A DNA stretch of 64,000 nt, taken from assembly GCA_963824225.1 (NCBI GenBank), contig CAWGOF010000003.1, positions 3,348,001 to 3,412,000 of the forward strand, in the 5' to 3' direction. A model generated the notes under the pieces. The model was not told the origin of the DNA and did no database searches. It saw only the letters and a list, made by a program, of their open reading frames with translations. This DNA comes from CAWGOF01 sp963824225 (GTDB lineage Bacteria > Acidobacteriota > Polarisedimenticolia > Polarisedimenticolales > Polarisedimenticolaceae). The translations under genes were made by a program, and so were the position numbers. Position 1 is the stretch's first letter, and each line of letters opens with the position of its first letter. This document shows, in pieces, positions 37,001 through 44,836 of the stretch.

Positions 37001-38728
37001 GTCCACGGGACCGGTAACGTCCTGATCGGCAACCACATCGGCGTCGATACGGTCGCCACGACACCGATTCCGAACCGCAACGGCGTGCTCGTCTCGGGTG
37101 GCCGGCTCAACACGATCGGAGCGCCCTCCGCTCCCCCCAACGTGATCGCAGGAAACCTCGAGGACGGCGTACGGATCGAGGGCTCGCCGGCGCTCGGCCC
37201 GACGACCTACGTGTCGACCGATGCGCCCGCGGCGATCGCCGACCTGGCCACGAGCACCTCGCTGCTGTCCGTCCTCGACGACGGTGTGATCCTGGACGTC
37301 GACGTGCGCGTCGACCTCGTGCACACGTTCGACGGCGACATCGACATCACGCTGACCCATCCCTCGGGACTGCGGATTCCGCTGGCGCTGAACCGTGGAG
37401 GCGCCGGCGACGACTACGCCGGGACCGCGTTCGACGACGAGGCCGGCACGCCGATCGGCACGGGCGTGGCGCCGTTCGCCGGTGGGTTCAGGCCCGAGCG
37501 GCCTCTCGCGGATCTCGATGGCCGGCGCGTCGATGGGATCTGGACGCTCGAGATCACAGACGAGGTCGGGGGCGACTCGGGCACGCTCAACGCGTGGCAG
37601 ATCACGGTGGTCTACGCGGGCGCGCTGGACAACGGCGTGTACGGCAACTACATCGGCACGAACGTGCACGGCGCCGCCGGACTCGAGAACGGAGGCGCCG
37701 GCGTTCACATCGTCGATGCCGCGGGCAATCGGATCGGAAACGCGCTGGGCGGCAACACGATCTCAGGGAACGGGTTCGGGCTGCGGGTCGAGGGGATCCA
37801 CAACGCGGGGAACCTCGTGCAACACAACTACATCGGCCAGACCTCGACGACCGCGGGCGCGCGCAACGTCCTCGGAGGAGTGGCCCTCGTCGACGGCTTC
37901 GGCAACGAGGTCTCGCGGAACCGGATCGCGCGGAATCGCGGGCCCGGTGTGTCCGTCACCTCGGACGCGCACAACCACGCGATTCGATTCAACGAGATCT
38001 TCGACAACGACGGCCTGGGGATCGATCTCGGCCCCCCGGGGGTCAACCCGAACGACGTCGGGGACGGGGACGGTGGCCCGAACGACCTGCAGAACTACCC
38101 CGTGATCACCTCCGTCGTCTCGCTCGGAGCCAGCAACCAGCTGCTCGGATCGTTCGACGCCGAGCCGGGCCGCGACTACGAGCTCGATTTCTACGCGAGC
38201 CCGGGCGCTGATCCCGCGGCCCACGGCGAGGGGATGACGTGGCTCGGGAGCCTGCTCGTCGACGGCGGGGGTGGACCGGTGCCGTTCGCGTTCCTCGCTC
38301 CGGCGGGTGTCGGCTTCTACAGCGCGACGGCGACGGCGCCCGGCGGGAGCACGTCGGAGTTCTCGGGCTCGTTCGCCGTACCGCAGGAGGTTCCGGACAC
38401 GATGCTCGTGTCGAAGGCCGGGCCGATGCTCGAGCTGACCTACACTCCGGCATGCGGTGCGGCAGATCACGCCGTCTTCTGGGGCACGAGCCCGATCGGC
38501 GGCAGCTTGAGCTGGACCCACGCGCAGTGTGTCTTCGGGGCGACGGGACACCTGCTCTTCGACCCCGGCGTTCCGGCCGCGGGCCAGTTCTTCTACTGGG
38601 CCGTTGTCGGCCAGACGTTCTCGCTCGAGGGCTCGTACGGCCAGAGCTCGAGCGGCGTCGAGCGGCCCGAAGCGATCGGACTGGGTCTCTGCGACCTACC
38701 CCTGAGCGTCGGAGGCGCGTGCCCGTAA
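34052..38728 (+). CDS. Giant secreted beta-helix protein with VCBS/FG-GAP and two P/Homo B domains
   Basis: A 1558-residue protein with a signal peptide (MRCHVVVGTVTLVAVFATPV). Residues about 90-330 contain FG-GAP/VCBS-like units (ADFDGDGFVDVAAFY, GDLDNDGRADVLVA). About 435 starts a CSLREA-like block (VTNTANAGVGSLRQAILDAN) leading into a parallel beta-helix of NRIGTNAAGT repeats. P/Homo B domains interrupt the helix at about 610-745 and 1052-1188. The last 110 residues form the shared C-terminal module ending CP. It is probably a surface adhesin or matrix protein; no catalytic residues are visible. It lies 63 bp after the trypsin-like gene, perhaps in one transcript. Confidence 0.88.
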   Translation: MRCHVVVGTVTLVAVFATPVGPSADSEPPRRLTKPVSATQRAATPASSTPVPPARSPELTPPRRTTAALTGDGATVAALASGEARPVGLAAADFDGDGFVDVAAFYALGREGAVVVHRADPAARGPYRAGETRSTFVGEARVFAAPFAPDFFGAGDLDNDGRADVLVASKGQSGFAVLRGDGEGSLGEPRVLALGGRLTALAVGSVNHEDSLLDIVAAMDTAPGASVRVYESPDGAVSAAPEVIAFPTSVTALAIGELDGDGNGDIVALARRELLILEGRDRRLDDIARRAAAVGPATLERRPLAFEGREIALGRFHDPAVTDIVVIDPAGAVYRTPGQRRAPFARLDRVAGASRVLAAHVSGGRRDDLVALDGTPHARVSTGTGFDVTLELVRPPVAALPLDLDADAMQDLVLLEVGGDGQLTTTTVVPRTTLSVTNTANAGVGSLRQAILDANLVSGLDEISFAIPGAAPHVISTTSPLPTIVDRLTIDGRTQPGWAGAPIVFLDGAASGAVCGLCFSGNGADGSAVLGLGVVGVFGDGIRFDDTWLSVVDACYAGVRSDGATAEGNVNGVAVLRSQLGRIGTTAGNVLSGNSNAGIYLEGGPSGATAASSDVPQSIPDVSIVTSTLTVSSGAVVEDIDVTLDITHTFDGDLRLTLISPLGVSVPLANHVGGGGDNFAGTTFDDEAVTPIAAGVAPFLGSYVPASALAAFDGGPVGGTWTLEIHDAAKQGSGTLNAWSLAFQHRTHGNTVQANRIGTNAAGTADVPNTFGVFVNDEAGDQIGGPLPAHGNLISGNLSTGVWIQGPLSRGNRVEGNRIGTILAGTAGMENGFHGVALFSGPSGNTIGGTGVGTGNTIGGLDDYAIAAQSVRGNRYQGNFVGTDVTGTVALPTQIGIITFDARDELIGGVVAGARNLLSGCSVSGVTLRTFGSGGGNSVVGNAIGTNASGTAALGNRDGVLMTEDGDVLERNVISGNVDSGVGVHGTGNVLIGNHIGVDTVATTPIPNRNGVLVSGGRLNTIGAPSAPPNVIAGNLEDGVRIEGSPALGPTTYVSTDAPAAIADLATSTSLLSVLDDGVILDVDVRVDLVHTFDGDIDITLTHPSGLRIPLALNRGGAGDDYAGTAFDDEAGTPIGTGVAPFAGGFRPERPLADLDGRRVDGIWTLEITDEVGGDSGTLNAWQITVVYAGALDNGVYGNYIGTNVHGAAGLENGGAGVHIVDAAGNRIGNALGGNTISGNGFGLRVEGIHNAGNLVQHNYIGQTSTTAGARNVLGGVALVDGFGNEVSRNRIARNRGPGVSVTSDAHNHAIRFNEIFDNDGLGIDLGPPGVNPNDVGDGDGGPNDLQNYPVITSVVSLGASNQLLGSFDAEPGRDYELDFYASPGADPAAHGEGMTWLGSLLVDGGGGPVPFAFLAPAGVGFYSATATAPGGSTSEFSGSFAVPQEVPDTMLVSKAGPMLELTYTPACGAADHAVFWGTSPIGGSLSWTHAQCVFGATGHLLFDPGVPAAGQFFYWAVVGQTFSLEGSYGQSSSGVERPEAIGLGLCDLPLSVGGACP

Positions 38729-38829
38729 CGTGCGCCGCATGAAGCGACTCAAAAGGGCACGAAGTTACGGTTTCCGGTCTTGCGCTCGTGAGCAGCGGGC
38801 GACACAATGACCCCCTAAGAGGGTGTTAG

Positions 38830-39192
38830 ATGGTCAAGATCTTGGTAATCGAAGAAGAAGCTGGGCTGCTCGAGGCGTACCGGTCTGGGCTCGAGCGCGA
38901 CGGCTATCGCGTCGTGACCACGGCGTCCACGCTCGAAGGCCTGTCGATGATGGATACCGCATCTCCGGACCTGGTGATCCTGGACGCAGCGAACCGGGAC
39001 ATGGACTGTATCGAGACGATCGGTCAGCTCACGTCCCACTGCCCGCGGATCCCGGTCGTGCTCAGCTCCGACCCGACGAGCCCGTGGCATCGCCTGGCCT
39101 GCCGCGTCGCCGATGCATCGACGCCCCGGTCGAGCGACACGTTCGCGATCCGGACTCAGGTCCGCAAGCTGCTCGCCCCCGACGCTGCCTGA
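38830..39192 (+). CDS. Stand-alone degenerate receiver-domain protein
   Basis: A 120-residue CheY-like protein. ILVIEEEAGLLEAYRSGLERDGYRV is the receiver opening, with acidic residues shifted to EEE. VILDAANRD keeps the phospho-acceptor position. The usual KP motif near the end is replaced by STPRSSDTF, so normal phosphorylation switching may be lost. It has no output domain. A good AGAGGG site precedes the ATG. It overlaps the convergent Rrf2 gene by 37 bp. Confidence 0.78.
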   Translation: MVKILVIEEEAGLLEAYRSGLERDGYRVVTTASTLEGLSMMDTASPDLVILDAANRDMDCIETIGQLTSHCPRIPVVLSSDPTSPWHRLACRVADASTPRSSDTFAIRTQVRKLLAPDAA

Positions 39193-39644
39193 GCCACAAA
39201 GGCGTCGCCCGCTCGCGCGACTCGGCCGTTGCGCCTCGGCATGCTCACGAGGTCCTCGAGCGACACGGCTCGGAGCTCCTCGCGCATCGAGTCCTGGATC
39301 TGGCACCAGACGACAGACGCCGGGCAGTCGTCGTGCCAGCTGCACCCCTTTCCGTGCGGTGTGCAGTCGGTCAGCGCGAGCGGGCCCTCGATCGCCTCGA
39401 CGATCTCGAGCATGTGGATCTCGGCCGGCGGCCGCGACAGGGCGAACCCGCCGTTGACGCCGCGCGAAGAGCGCAGAAGGCCCGCCCGCACCAGGTTTCG
39501 CAGTATTTTCGCCATGAAGCTGGTCGGGATGCGCTGCGCTTCGGCGATGTCGGTGCGCAGGACGAAGTCGCTCTCCGGTAGACAGGCGAGGTGGATCATC
39601 GCCCGGACCGCGTAGTCGGCAGCGCTCGTGAGCTTCATTCCCAT
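39156..39644 (-). CDS. Rrf2-family transcriptional regulator
   Basis: A 162-residue regulator. MKLTSAADYAVRAMIHLA is the Rrf2 winged helix-turn-helix start and FMAKILRNLVRAGLLRSSRGVNGGFAL the recognition helix and wing. Three cysteines in DCTPHGKGCSWHDDCPASVVWC are spaced like the [2Fe-2S] ligands of IscR/NsrR, with a fourth Cys nearby, so it may sense iron-sulfur status, NO or redox. The start at 39644 has GGAGG upstream. A sigma-54-like site lies about 40 bp upstream. No iron-sulfur genes are adjacent. Confidence 0.9.
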   Translation of the reverse strand: MGMKLTSAADYAVRAMIHLACLPESDFVLRTDIAEAQRIPTSFMAKILRNLVRAGLLRSSRGVNGGFALSRPPAEIHMLEIVEAIEGPLALTDCTPHGKGCSWHDDCPASVVWCQIQDSMREELRAVSLEDLVSMPRRNGRVARAGDAFVAQAASGASSLRT

Positions 39645-39685
39645 CGTGTGGCCCTCCGACGACAACTGACAGGAAGAGTCCCGTT

Positions 39686-39701
39686 TGCAGTCGGCGTGCC
39701 A
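39686..39701 (-). promoter_or_regulatory. Candidate sigma-54 (-24/-12) promoter for the Rrf2 gene
   Basis: On the minus strand the sequence reads TGGCACGCCGACTGCA. It matches the TGGCAC-N5-TTGC consensus except for C in place of the first T of TTGC, with correct GG-GC spacing. It points to the Rrf2 start 42 bp away. One visual match only. Confidence 0.4.
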
Positions 39702-39807
39702 GTGCCGCGCGAACGAAACCGGAGTGAAACGCGCCCGGTCGGGTCCATTGTGTGCGTGGTCTCCCGGCGAGTGCGGCGTATGCCGCAGCGGCTCAGCCTT
39801 CGAGCGT

Positions 39808-39826
39808 ACGCTCAGCCTCTGAGCGT
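39808..39826. terminator. Hairpin at the end of the EamA operon
   Basis: ACGCTCAG-CCT-CTGAGCGT forms a perfect 8-bp stem overlapping the stop codon of the EamA gene. A second stem, GCGGC-GTAT-GCCGC, lies about 25 bp further downstream at 39773-39786. Neither has a T-tract, so termination is a suggestion. Confidence 0.4.
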
Positions 39827-40663
39827 CCGTAGCGCGGTCGCGATGAGAATGATCGCGCACCCGGCAAGCGACAGCGCACCCGGCGTCTCGCCATGGACGA
39901 CCCAGGCGAGGAGGGCGTTCAGCACGGGCTCGAGCAACAGCAGCAGACCGGCCTCGAGCGCCCGGACCTGCCGGACGCCCCGCGTCAGGAGCACGTAGGC
40001 CAGGCCGATCTGCACCGGGCCGAGGAACGCGAGCACCGCCCAATCGAGAGGCACGCTGTGCGTGACGGGGAGCGCGAACGGCAGGGCGACGAGGAACGCG
40101 AGCACGTTCCCGGCAACGACCGCCTCGCCCGCCGGATCGCGCCCCGCACCGGCCGGTGGCGCGCCGAGCCAGCGCAGGCCGACGAGCGTCAGGGCCCAGG
40201 TGAGGCCCGAGATCGCGGCCAGGGCGTTGCCCAGGAGCGGGTCGGGCGCCGTCCGCGTCGCCGGCTCGACGCCGAGGAACACGAGTGTCAGGCCGCACGC
40301 GAGGGCGGACGCGAACACGACGTCCCGCGGCCGGACGGGCTCACCGAGGAGCCACGGTCCGAGGACGAGCAGGTACATCGGCGCCGTCGCCTGCAGGAAG
40401 ATCGCGTTCGCCGCGCTCGTCAGCTTGTTCGACGTGACGAAGAGCAGCATCGTCGCGCCGTAGGTCGCACCGACGAGCAGGCTCCGCGGACCGTAGAACC
40501 GGCGCCAGGCGGGGAGCGCGGTGGCGAGCGCGAGGGCGGCCAGGCCCGAGCGAAAGCTCGCGACCTGGAAGCCGGTCAGAGTGCAGGTCTTCACCAGCGC
40601 TCCGCCGGTCGAGAAGAGCGTGGCCGCGGCGAGGATCTGGAGGCGATGCCCGAGCGGCGTCAC
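39812..40663 (-). CDS. EamA/DMT family transporter
   Basis: A 283-residue protein with ten transmembrane segments in two EamA halves (FSTGGALVKTCTLTGFQVASFRS, then TWALTLVGLRWLG). It is probably a metabolite exporter; the substrate is unknown. The frame is open further upstream, but the GTG at 40663 is preferred because it overlaps the stop of the M32 gene as GTGA. This implies translational coupling. Confidence 0.87.
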   Translation of the reverse strand: MTPLGHRLQILAAATLFSTGGALVKTCTLTGFQVASFRSGLAALALATALPAWRRFYGPRSLLVGATYGATMLLFVTSNKLTSAANAIFLQATAPMYLLVLGPWLLGEPVRPRDVVFASALACGLTLVFLGVEPATRTAPDPLLGNALAAISGLTWALTLVGLRWLGAPPAGAGRDPAGEAVVAGNVLAFLVALPFALPVTHSVPLDWAVLAFLGPVQIGLAYVLLTRGVRQVRALEAGLLLLLEPVLNALLAWVVHGETPGALSLAGCAIILIATALRTLRG

Positions 40664-42177
40664 CTGCTGGCGAGACCGTAGATCGCCCCGAGCTTCGCAC
40701 GCAGATGGCGCAGGAGCGGCGCGTGGCCGAGCGCCGCGCCGGTCAGACGCAGGCACAGCTCGGACGCGGGGTAGCGCCGGCCGTGGCTATGAACGTTGTC
40801 CCGCAGCCAGGCCAGGAGCGGCCCGAACTCGCCCCGCTCGATCGTCGCCTCGATGTCCGGAACCGCGCGTGAGATCGCCTCCCACAGCTGCGCCGCGTAG
40901 AGCGTGCCCAGGGTGTAGGTCGGGAAATACCCGATCGCGCCCATCGACCAGTGAATGTCCTGCAGGCAGCCGTGCGCGTCGTCGGGGACCCGGATGCCGA
41001 GGTCGCGCCGGATCCGCTCGTTCCACGCCTGCGGCAGATCGGACACCGGCAGGTCGCCCGAGAGCATCGCCCGCTCGAGGTCGAAGCGCAGCATGATGTG
41101 CAGGTTGTAGGTCGCCTCGTCGCTCTCGACACGGATGAAGCCGGGACGCACGACGTTGACCGCGCGGAACAGGTCTTCGGCCGAGAACCGATCGAGATCG
41201 GGCCCCACGGTCTCTCGCGCGATCGGCCGCACGAAGCGCCAGAACGCGAGGCTCCGCCCCACGTGGTTCTCCCACAGCCGGGACTGACTCTCGTGGACCC
41301 CGAGGCCCAGGGGCTCGCCGAGCGGCTCGCCCCAGTGCGCCGCCGCGGGAACCCCCTGCTCGTAGAGCGCGTGCCCGGCCTCGTGCAGCGTGCTGTTGAG
41401 CGCGTCCGCGAAGTCGGACTCCTTGTACCGGGTGGTGATGCGCGTGTCGAACGGCGCGATGCCGGTGGAGAACGGGTGCGTCGAGACGTCGAGCCGGCCG
41501 GCCGCGGCGTCGAACCCGATGCGCTCGAGGACCGCGGCGTTCACCGCCCGCTGGCGATCGAGCGGGACGGCGAGCGCACGCACCGACTCGTCGGGCGGAC
41601 GCGCCCCGGCGACCTCGGCCAGGAGCGGCGTCAGCTCGGCGCGCAGCGGCCCGAACACGCCTTCGAGCGCCGCCGCGGTGGTCCCGGGCTCGTACTCGTC
41701 GAGCAACGCGTCGTACGCTTCGCCACCCGGCGGGACGCCATAGCACGCGGCCTTGCGTCGTGCGAGGTCGACCTGACGCTCGAGCCACGGGCGGAACGCG
41801 GAAAAATCGCTCGCCGCACGCGCGGCCTTCCACACCTCGAGCGCTCGCGACGACACCTCGCTCATCTCGGCCACGAGGTCGGACGGCAGCTTGATCGCGC
41901 GGTCGTAGTCCCGGCGCATCTCGCGCAGGTTCGCCCGAGTCTCGGGCCGGGAGCCGAGCGTTCGATCCGCTTCGCACGCGGCGAGCAGCTCGCCGACCCG
42001 TGGGTCCGTGGCGTGCTCGTGGGCCAGGCGACCGACGCTCGCGAGCGCCTCGGCGCGGAACTCGCCGGCCTTGGGCGGCATCATCGTCTCCTGGTCCCAG
42101 CTCAGCAGGTTGGCCACCGAGTTCAAGGTCGCCACCTGGCGCATCCGCTCGAGCAGCTCGACGTAGGGCTCGCTCAT
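40660..42177 (-). CDS. M32 family metallocarboxypeptidase (Taq-type)
   Basis: A 505-residue zinc carboxypeptidase that removes C-terminal residues from peptides. HEAGHALYEQG carries the HExxH-type zinc site, and HESQSRLWENHVGRS is the second conserved block with the third ligand context. FDTRITTRYKE and DIHWSMGAIGYFPTYTLG complete the family signatures. Length is typical. The start at 42177 (MSEPYVELLERM) is preferred over an upstream codon. It is cytosolic and sits in a five-gene operon between YigZ (4-bp gap) and EamA (overlap). Confidence 0.94.
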   Translation of the reverse strand: MSEPYVELLERMRQVATLNSVANLLSWDQETMMPPKAGEFRAEALASVGRLAHEHATDPRVGELLAACEADRTLGSRPETRANLREMRRDYDRAIKLPSDLVAEMSEVSSRALEVWKAARAASDFSAFRPWLERQVDLARRKAACYGVPPGGEAYDALLDEYEPGTTAAALEGVFGPLRAELTPLLAEVAGARPPDESVRALAVPLDRQRAVNAAVLERIGFDAAAGRLDVSTHPFSTGIAPFDTRITTRYKESDFADALNSTLHEAGHALYEQGVPAAAHWGEPLGEPLGLGVHESQSRLWENHVGRSLAFWRFVRPIARETVGPDLDRFSAEDLFRAVNVVRPGFIRVESDEATYNLHIMLRFDLERAMLSGDLPVSDLPQAWNERIRRDLGIRVPDDAHGCLQDIHWSMGAIGYFPTYTLGTLYAAQLWEAISRAVPDIEATIERGEFGPLLAWLRDNVHSHGRRYPASELCLRLTGAALGHAPLLRHLRAKLGAIYGLASR

Positions 42178-42181
42178 GTAA

Positions 42182-42799
42182 TCACGCGCTCCGCACGGCC
42201 GCCCGGCCAGCCGTGGCATGGACGATTGCGGCCGTCAGGGCCGCGACGCCGCTCCGCAGGACGGTAACGTGCAACGACGGCTGGGCCTCGTAGCCGCGCT
42301 CGATCGCCTGGACCCGGTCGCCGGCGCGGGCGATCGCCGACTCGACGGTGCCCAGGTCGTCGTACGCACAGGTGACCTCGATCCGCTCGACGAGCGGGAC
42401 CACGCGCACGGGGGCGACGGCGAGCGCCTGCTCCGCGGCCTCGCCGTACGCCCGGGCCAGCCCCCCCGTGCCGAGCTTGGTTCCACCGAAGTACCGTGTG
42501 ACCACGACGAGCGCGTCATGGAGCTCGCGTGCCGCGATCCGGGTGAGGATCGGACGTCCCGCGGTGCCCGCGGGCTCGCCATCGTCGTCCGAGCGCTCGA
42601 GCACGTGCTCCGGCTCTCCGAGCCGCAGGGCCCACGCGTGATGCGTCGCCGGGTGGTGCTGGCGGCGGATCGCATCGACGCTGCGCGCCGCACCGGCGCC
42701 GGTGTGGACCGCGAGCGCACGACCGAGGAACCGCGAGCCCTGGACGCGCAGCTCGACCTCCGGGCCGTCACCGATCGAGCCGTAGCGGTCGGGGTCCAC
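42182..42799 (-). CDS. YigZ/IMPACT family protein
   Basis: A 205-residue protein. The UPF0029 N-terminal domain includes SRFLGRALAV, HHAWALRLGE and SDDDGEPAGTAGRPIL, and VVVTRYFGGTKLGTGGLARAY is the family hallmark. A DUF1949-like C-terminal ferredoxin fold follows (LVERIEVTCAYDDLGTVES). The eukaryotic relative IMPACT regulates Gcn2; the bacterial role is unclear. The GTG at 42799 has GAGG upstream; a TTG at 42802 is the alternative. Confidence 0.93.
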   Translation of the reverse strand: MDPDRYGSIGDGPEVELRVQGSRFLGRALAVHTGAGAARSVDAIRRQHHPATHHAWALRLGEPEHVLERSDDDGEPAGTAGRPILTRIAARELHDALVVVTRYFGGTKLGTGGLARAYGEAAEQALAVAPVRVVPLVERIEVTCAYDDLGTVESAIARAGDRVQAIERGYEAQPSLHVTVLRSGVAALTAAIVHATAGRAAVRSA

Positions 42800-42824
42800 C
42801 AAGACCTCGTGTCGAGAGCGGGGA

Positions 42825-44039
42825 TTATACCGAGCCCGCTCGCCGCATCGGCTGCGTTTGACGGTAGGTCAGGGAACGCCAGACCCACTCCGCGGGTCCG
42901 AACCGGTGGCGCACGAGCCACCAGCGGCTCAGCGGCACCTGCACGACGTACACGCCACAGCCCAGGAGGACGGCCATGCCGGGCGGCACGCGACCGTACC
43001 AGCCCAGGCCGTAGGAGTAGGCCAACAGCGTGAACACGATCGACTGCATGAGGTAGTTCGAAAGGGCCATGCGCCCGACCGGAGCGAGAAACGCGAGCCT
43101 GCGGCGCCAGGCTTCGTGCTGCCAGGCGAGGCAGATCGCGCACACGTAGGCCGCGGTCATCGCGGGAGCGAGGAGCATCTGCGCCGCCGTCACGACGAGC
43201 CCGAAGGCCGACGGGGTCAGCGGGTCTGCGCGCCAGGAGCCCAAGACCTGGAGCGCGCCACCGAACGCCCCGCAGGCCAGGAGGATCGGCAGCGCGCGGC
43301 GCATCGGCTGGACGTGCGTGCGGAGGTCGTCGAAGAACCCCTGCCTGCCGAGCGCTAGCCCGACGAGGAACAGGCCCAGGATCTGCGGGCCGAACGCGAG
43401 GAGGCCGAAGCCGGCGACGATGCCCCACTCGCGGGCCCGGATCGCGGCGATCTCGGCCCACGTCCCGTCGGCGTACGCCGCGCGGGCGGTGCGCGTCATC
43501 TCGATCATCGAGTCGCGCATCGCGGCGTCCTCGCCGGTCGGCCCGGCAAGGAGCGGCAGCGCCTGGAGCACGATCGGGAGAGCGAGGAGCGCGACGGCCC
43601 ACACGATCCGCGTCGACTGCGCTCGATCGCGGAACGGGAGGAGGAACAACCCCATGACCGCATACAGGAACAGGATGTCCCCGTACCAGACGAGGAGCGC
43701 GTGGACCAGCCCGATCGCGGCGAGCCAGCCCAGACGCGCGGCGAAGAACGGTGCGACGGCAGCGCCCCGAGCCGCCGCGCGGCGAATCTGGATCGCGAAC
43801 CCCAGGCCGAACAGGAACGCGAACAGGGCGTAGAACTTGGCCTGGGCGAAGAACACGACGAGCGCCTCGACGACCCGATCGAGCGGAGCGTCCCACCATC
43901 TCTCGCCCGAGAGGTAGAGCGAGATCGGCGTGAAGAACATCTCGGCGTTGACCACGACGATCCCCAGGATCGCCACGCCGCGCAGGACGTCGAGGATCTC
44001 GACGCGCTCTTCCGTTCCGACCGGCGCCAGGCTCTCCAC
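42825..44039 (-). CDS. DUF418 family membrane protein
   Basis: A 404-residue polytopic membrane protein. RVEILDVLRGVAILGIVVVN is the family start, FAFLFGLGFAIQI the second block, and the C-terminal DUF418 block reads GRMALSNYLMQSI. About ten hydrophobic segments are present. The family is distantly related to acyltransferase 3 membrane proteins and its role is unknown. GTG start with GGAG upstream. It belongs to the minus-strand operon, 25 bp before YigZ. Confidence 0.92.
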   Translation of the reverse strand: MESLAPVGTEERVEILDVLRGVAILGIVVVNAEMFFTPISLYLSGERWWDAPLDRVVEALVVFFAQAKFYALFAFLFGLGFAIQIRRAAARGAAVAPFFAARLGWLAAIGLVHALLVWYGDILFLYAVMGLFLLPFRDRAQSTRIVWAVALLALPIVLQALPLLAGPTGEDAAMRDSMIEMTRTARAAYADGTWAEIAAIRAREWGIVAGFGLLAFGPQILGLFLVGLALGRQGFFDDLRTHVQPMRRALPILLACGAFGGALQVLGSWRADPLTPSAFGLVVTAAQMLLAPAMTAAYVCAICLAWQHEAWRRRLAFLAPVGRMALSNYLMQSIVFTLLAYSYGLGWYGRVPPGMAVLLGCGVYVVQVPLSRWWLVRHRFGPAEWVWRSLTYRQTQPMRRAGSV

Positions 44040-44106
44040 GGGCTCAGCTCCGGTTACACTAGCCGCGCGAGGCGCGCCGGAGGTCTGTTCACCGGCTCGT
44101 TCTCGC

Positions 44107-44793
44107 TCAGGTCGGGAGGATCGAGCCCGTAGTCGTCGCGTTGCGCGGCGATGCCAGGAGCACGATCCAGTCCGCCACGTCGGGCAGCTTGGCCCACCGC
44201 GACCGGTCGGCGTCGGGCAGCGCGCGGCGATTGGCCGGCGTGTCGAGAATCGAGGGCGCGATCGCGTTGACCCAGATCCGCTCGTCGGCCAGCTCGCGCG
44301 CCAGAGCGAGCGTCAGCGTGCCGATCGCACCCTTGCTCGCGGCGTACGCCGTCATCCCCGCACCGGCGGCGGGATCGAGCGCCGGGCGCGCGGTGACGTT
44401 GACGATGCGCCCGCCGTGCTCGCCCGAGCGCCGGATCGCGCGCACCGCCTCGCGGCAGCACAGGAAGCACGACGTGGCGTTCATGGCCCACAGGCTCGAC
44501 CAGCTGTCGGTGGTCGTCTCGGCGATCGGCGCCGCGGCGAAGCCACCGGCGCAGTGGATCGAGGCCCACAGGGCCGGGAGCTGGGCGTAGAACCCGGTGA
44601 GCGCCCCGTCGTCGACCAGGTCGACGCCGGGCACGACGTGGCAACCGTCCGGGAAAGCCGACCGCTCGTCGGCTCGCCGCACCGGTAAGTGGCAGATCGC
44701 CCCCCGCGCGAGGAGAGCCGCGACAACGGCGCCCCCGAGCGCCCCCGTCGATCCGGTGACCACGACGTGACGTCCGTCGAGCTCTCGTTCCAT
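44107..44793 (-). CDS. Short-chain dehydrogenase/reductase
   Basis: A 228-residue classical SDR. VVVTGSTGALGGAVV is the TGxxxGxG cofactor loop, SIHCAGGF the NNAG-equivalent, and TAYAASKGAIGTLTLALARELA holds the YxxxK pair. It uses NAD(P)(H); the substrate is not known. GGGAGGA lies before the ATG. It heads the minus-strand operon and is divergent from olsB with 43 bp between starts. Confidence 0.92.
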   Translation of the reverse strand: MERELDGRHVVVTGSTGALGGAVVAALLARGAICHLPVRRADERSAFPDGCHVVPGVDLVDDGALTGFYAQLPALWASIHCAGGFAAAPIAETTTDSWSSLWAMNATSCFLCCREAVRAIRRSGEHGGRIVNVTARPALDPAAGAGMTAYAASKGAIGTLTLALARELADERIWVNAIAPSILDTPANRRALPDADRSRWAKLPDVADWIVLLASPRNATTTGSILPT

Positions 44794-44836
44794 CGAATCC
44801 TCCCGGCACGGTGCGGTATTCTAGCCGCCGGCTGAG

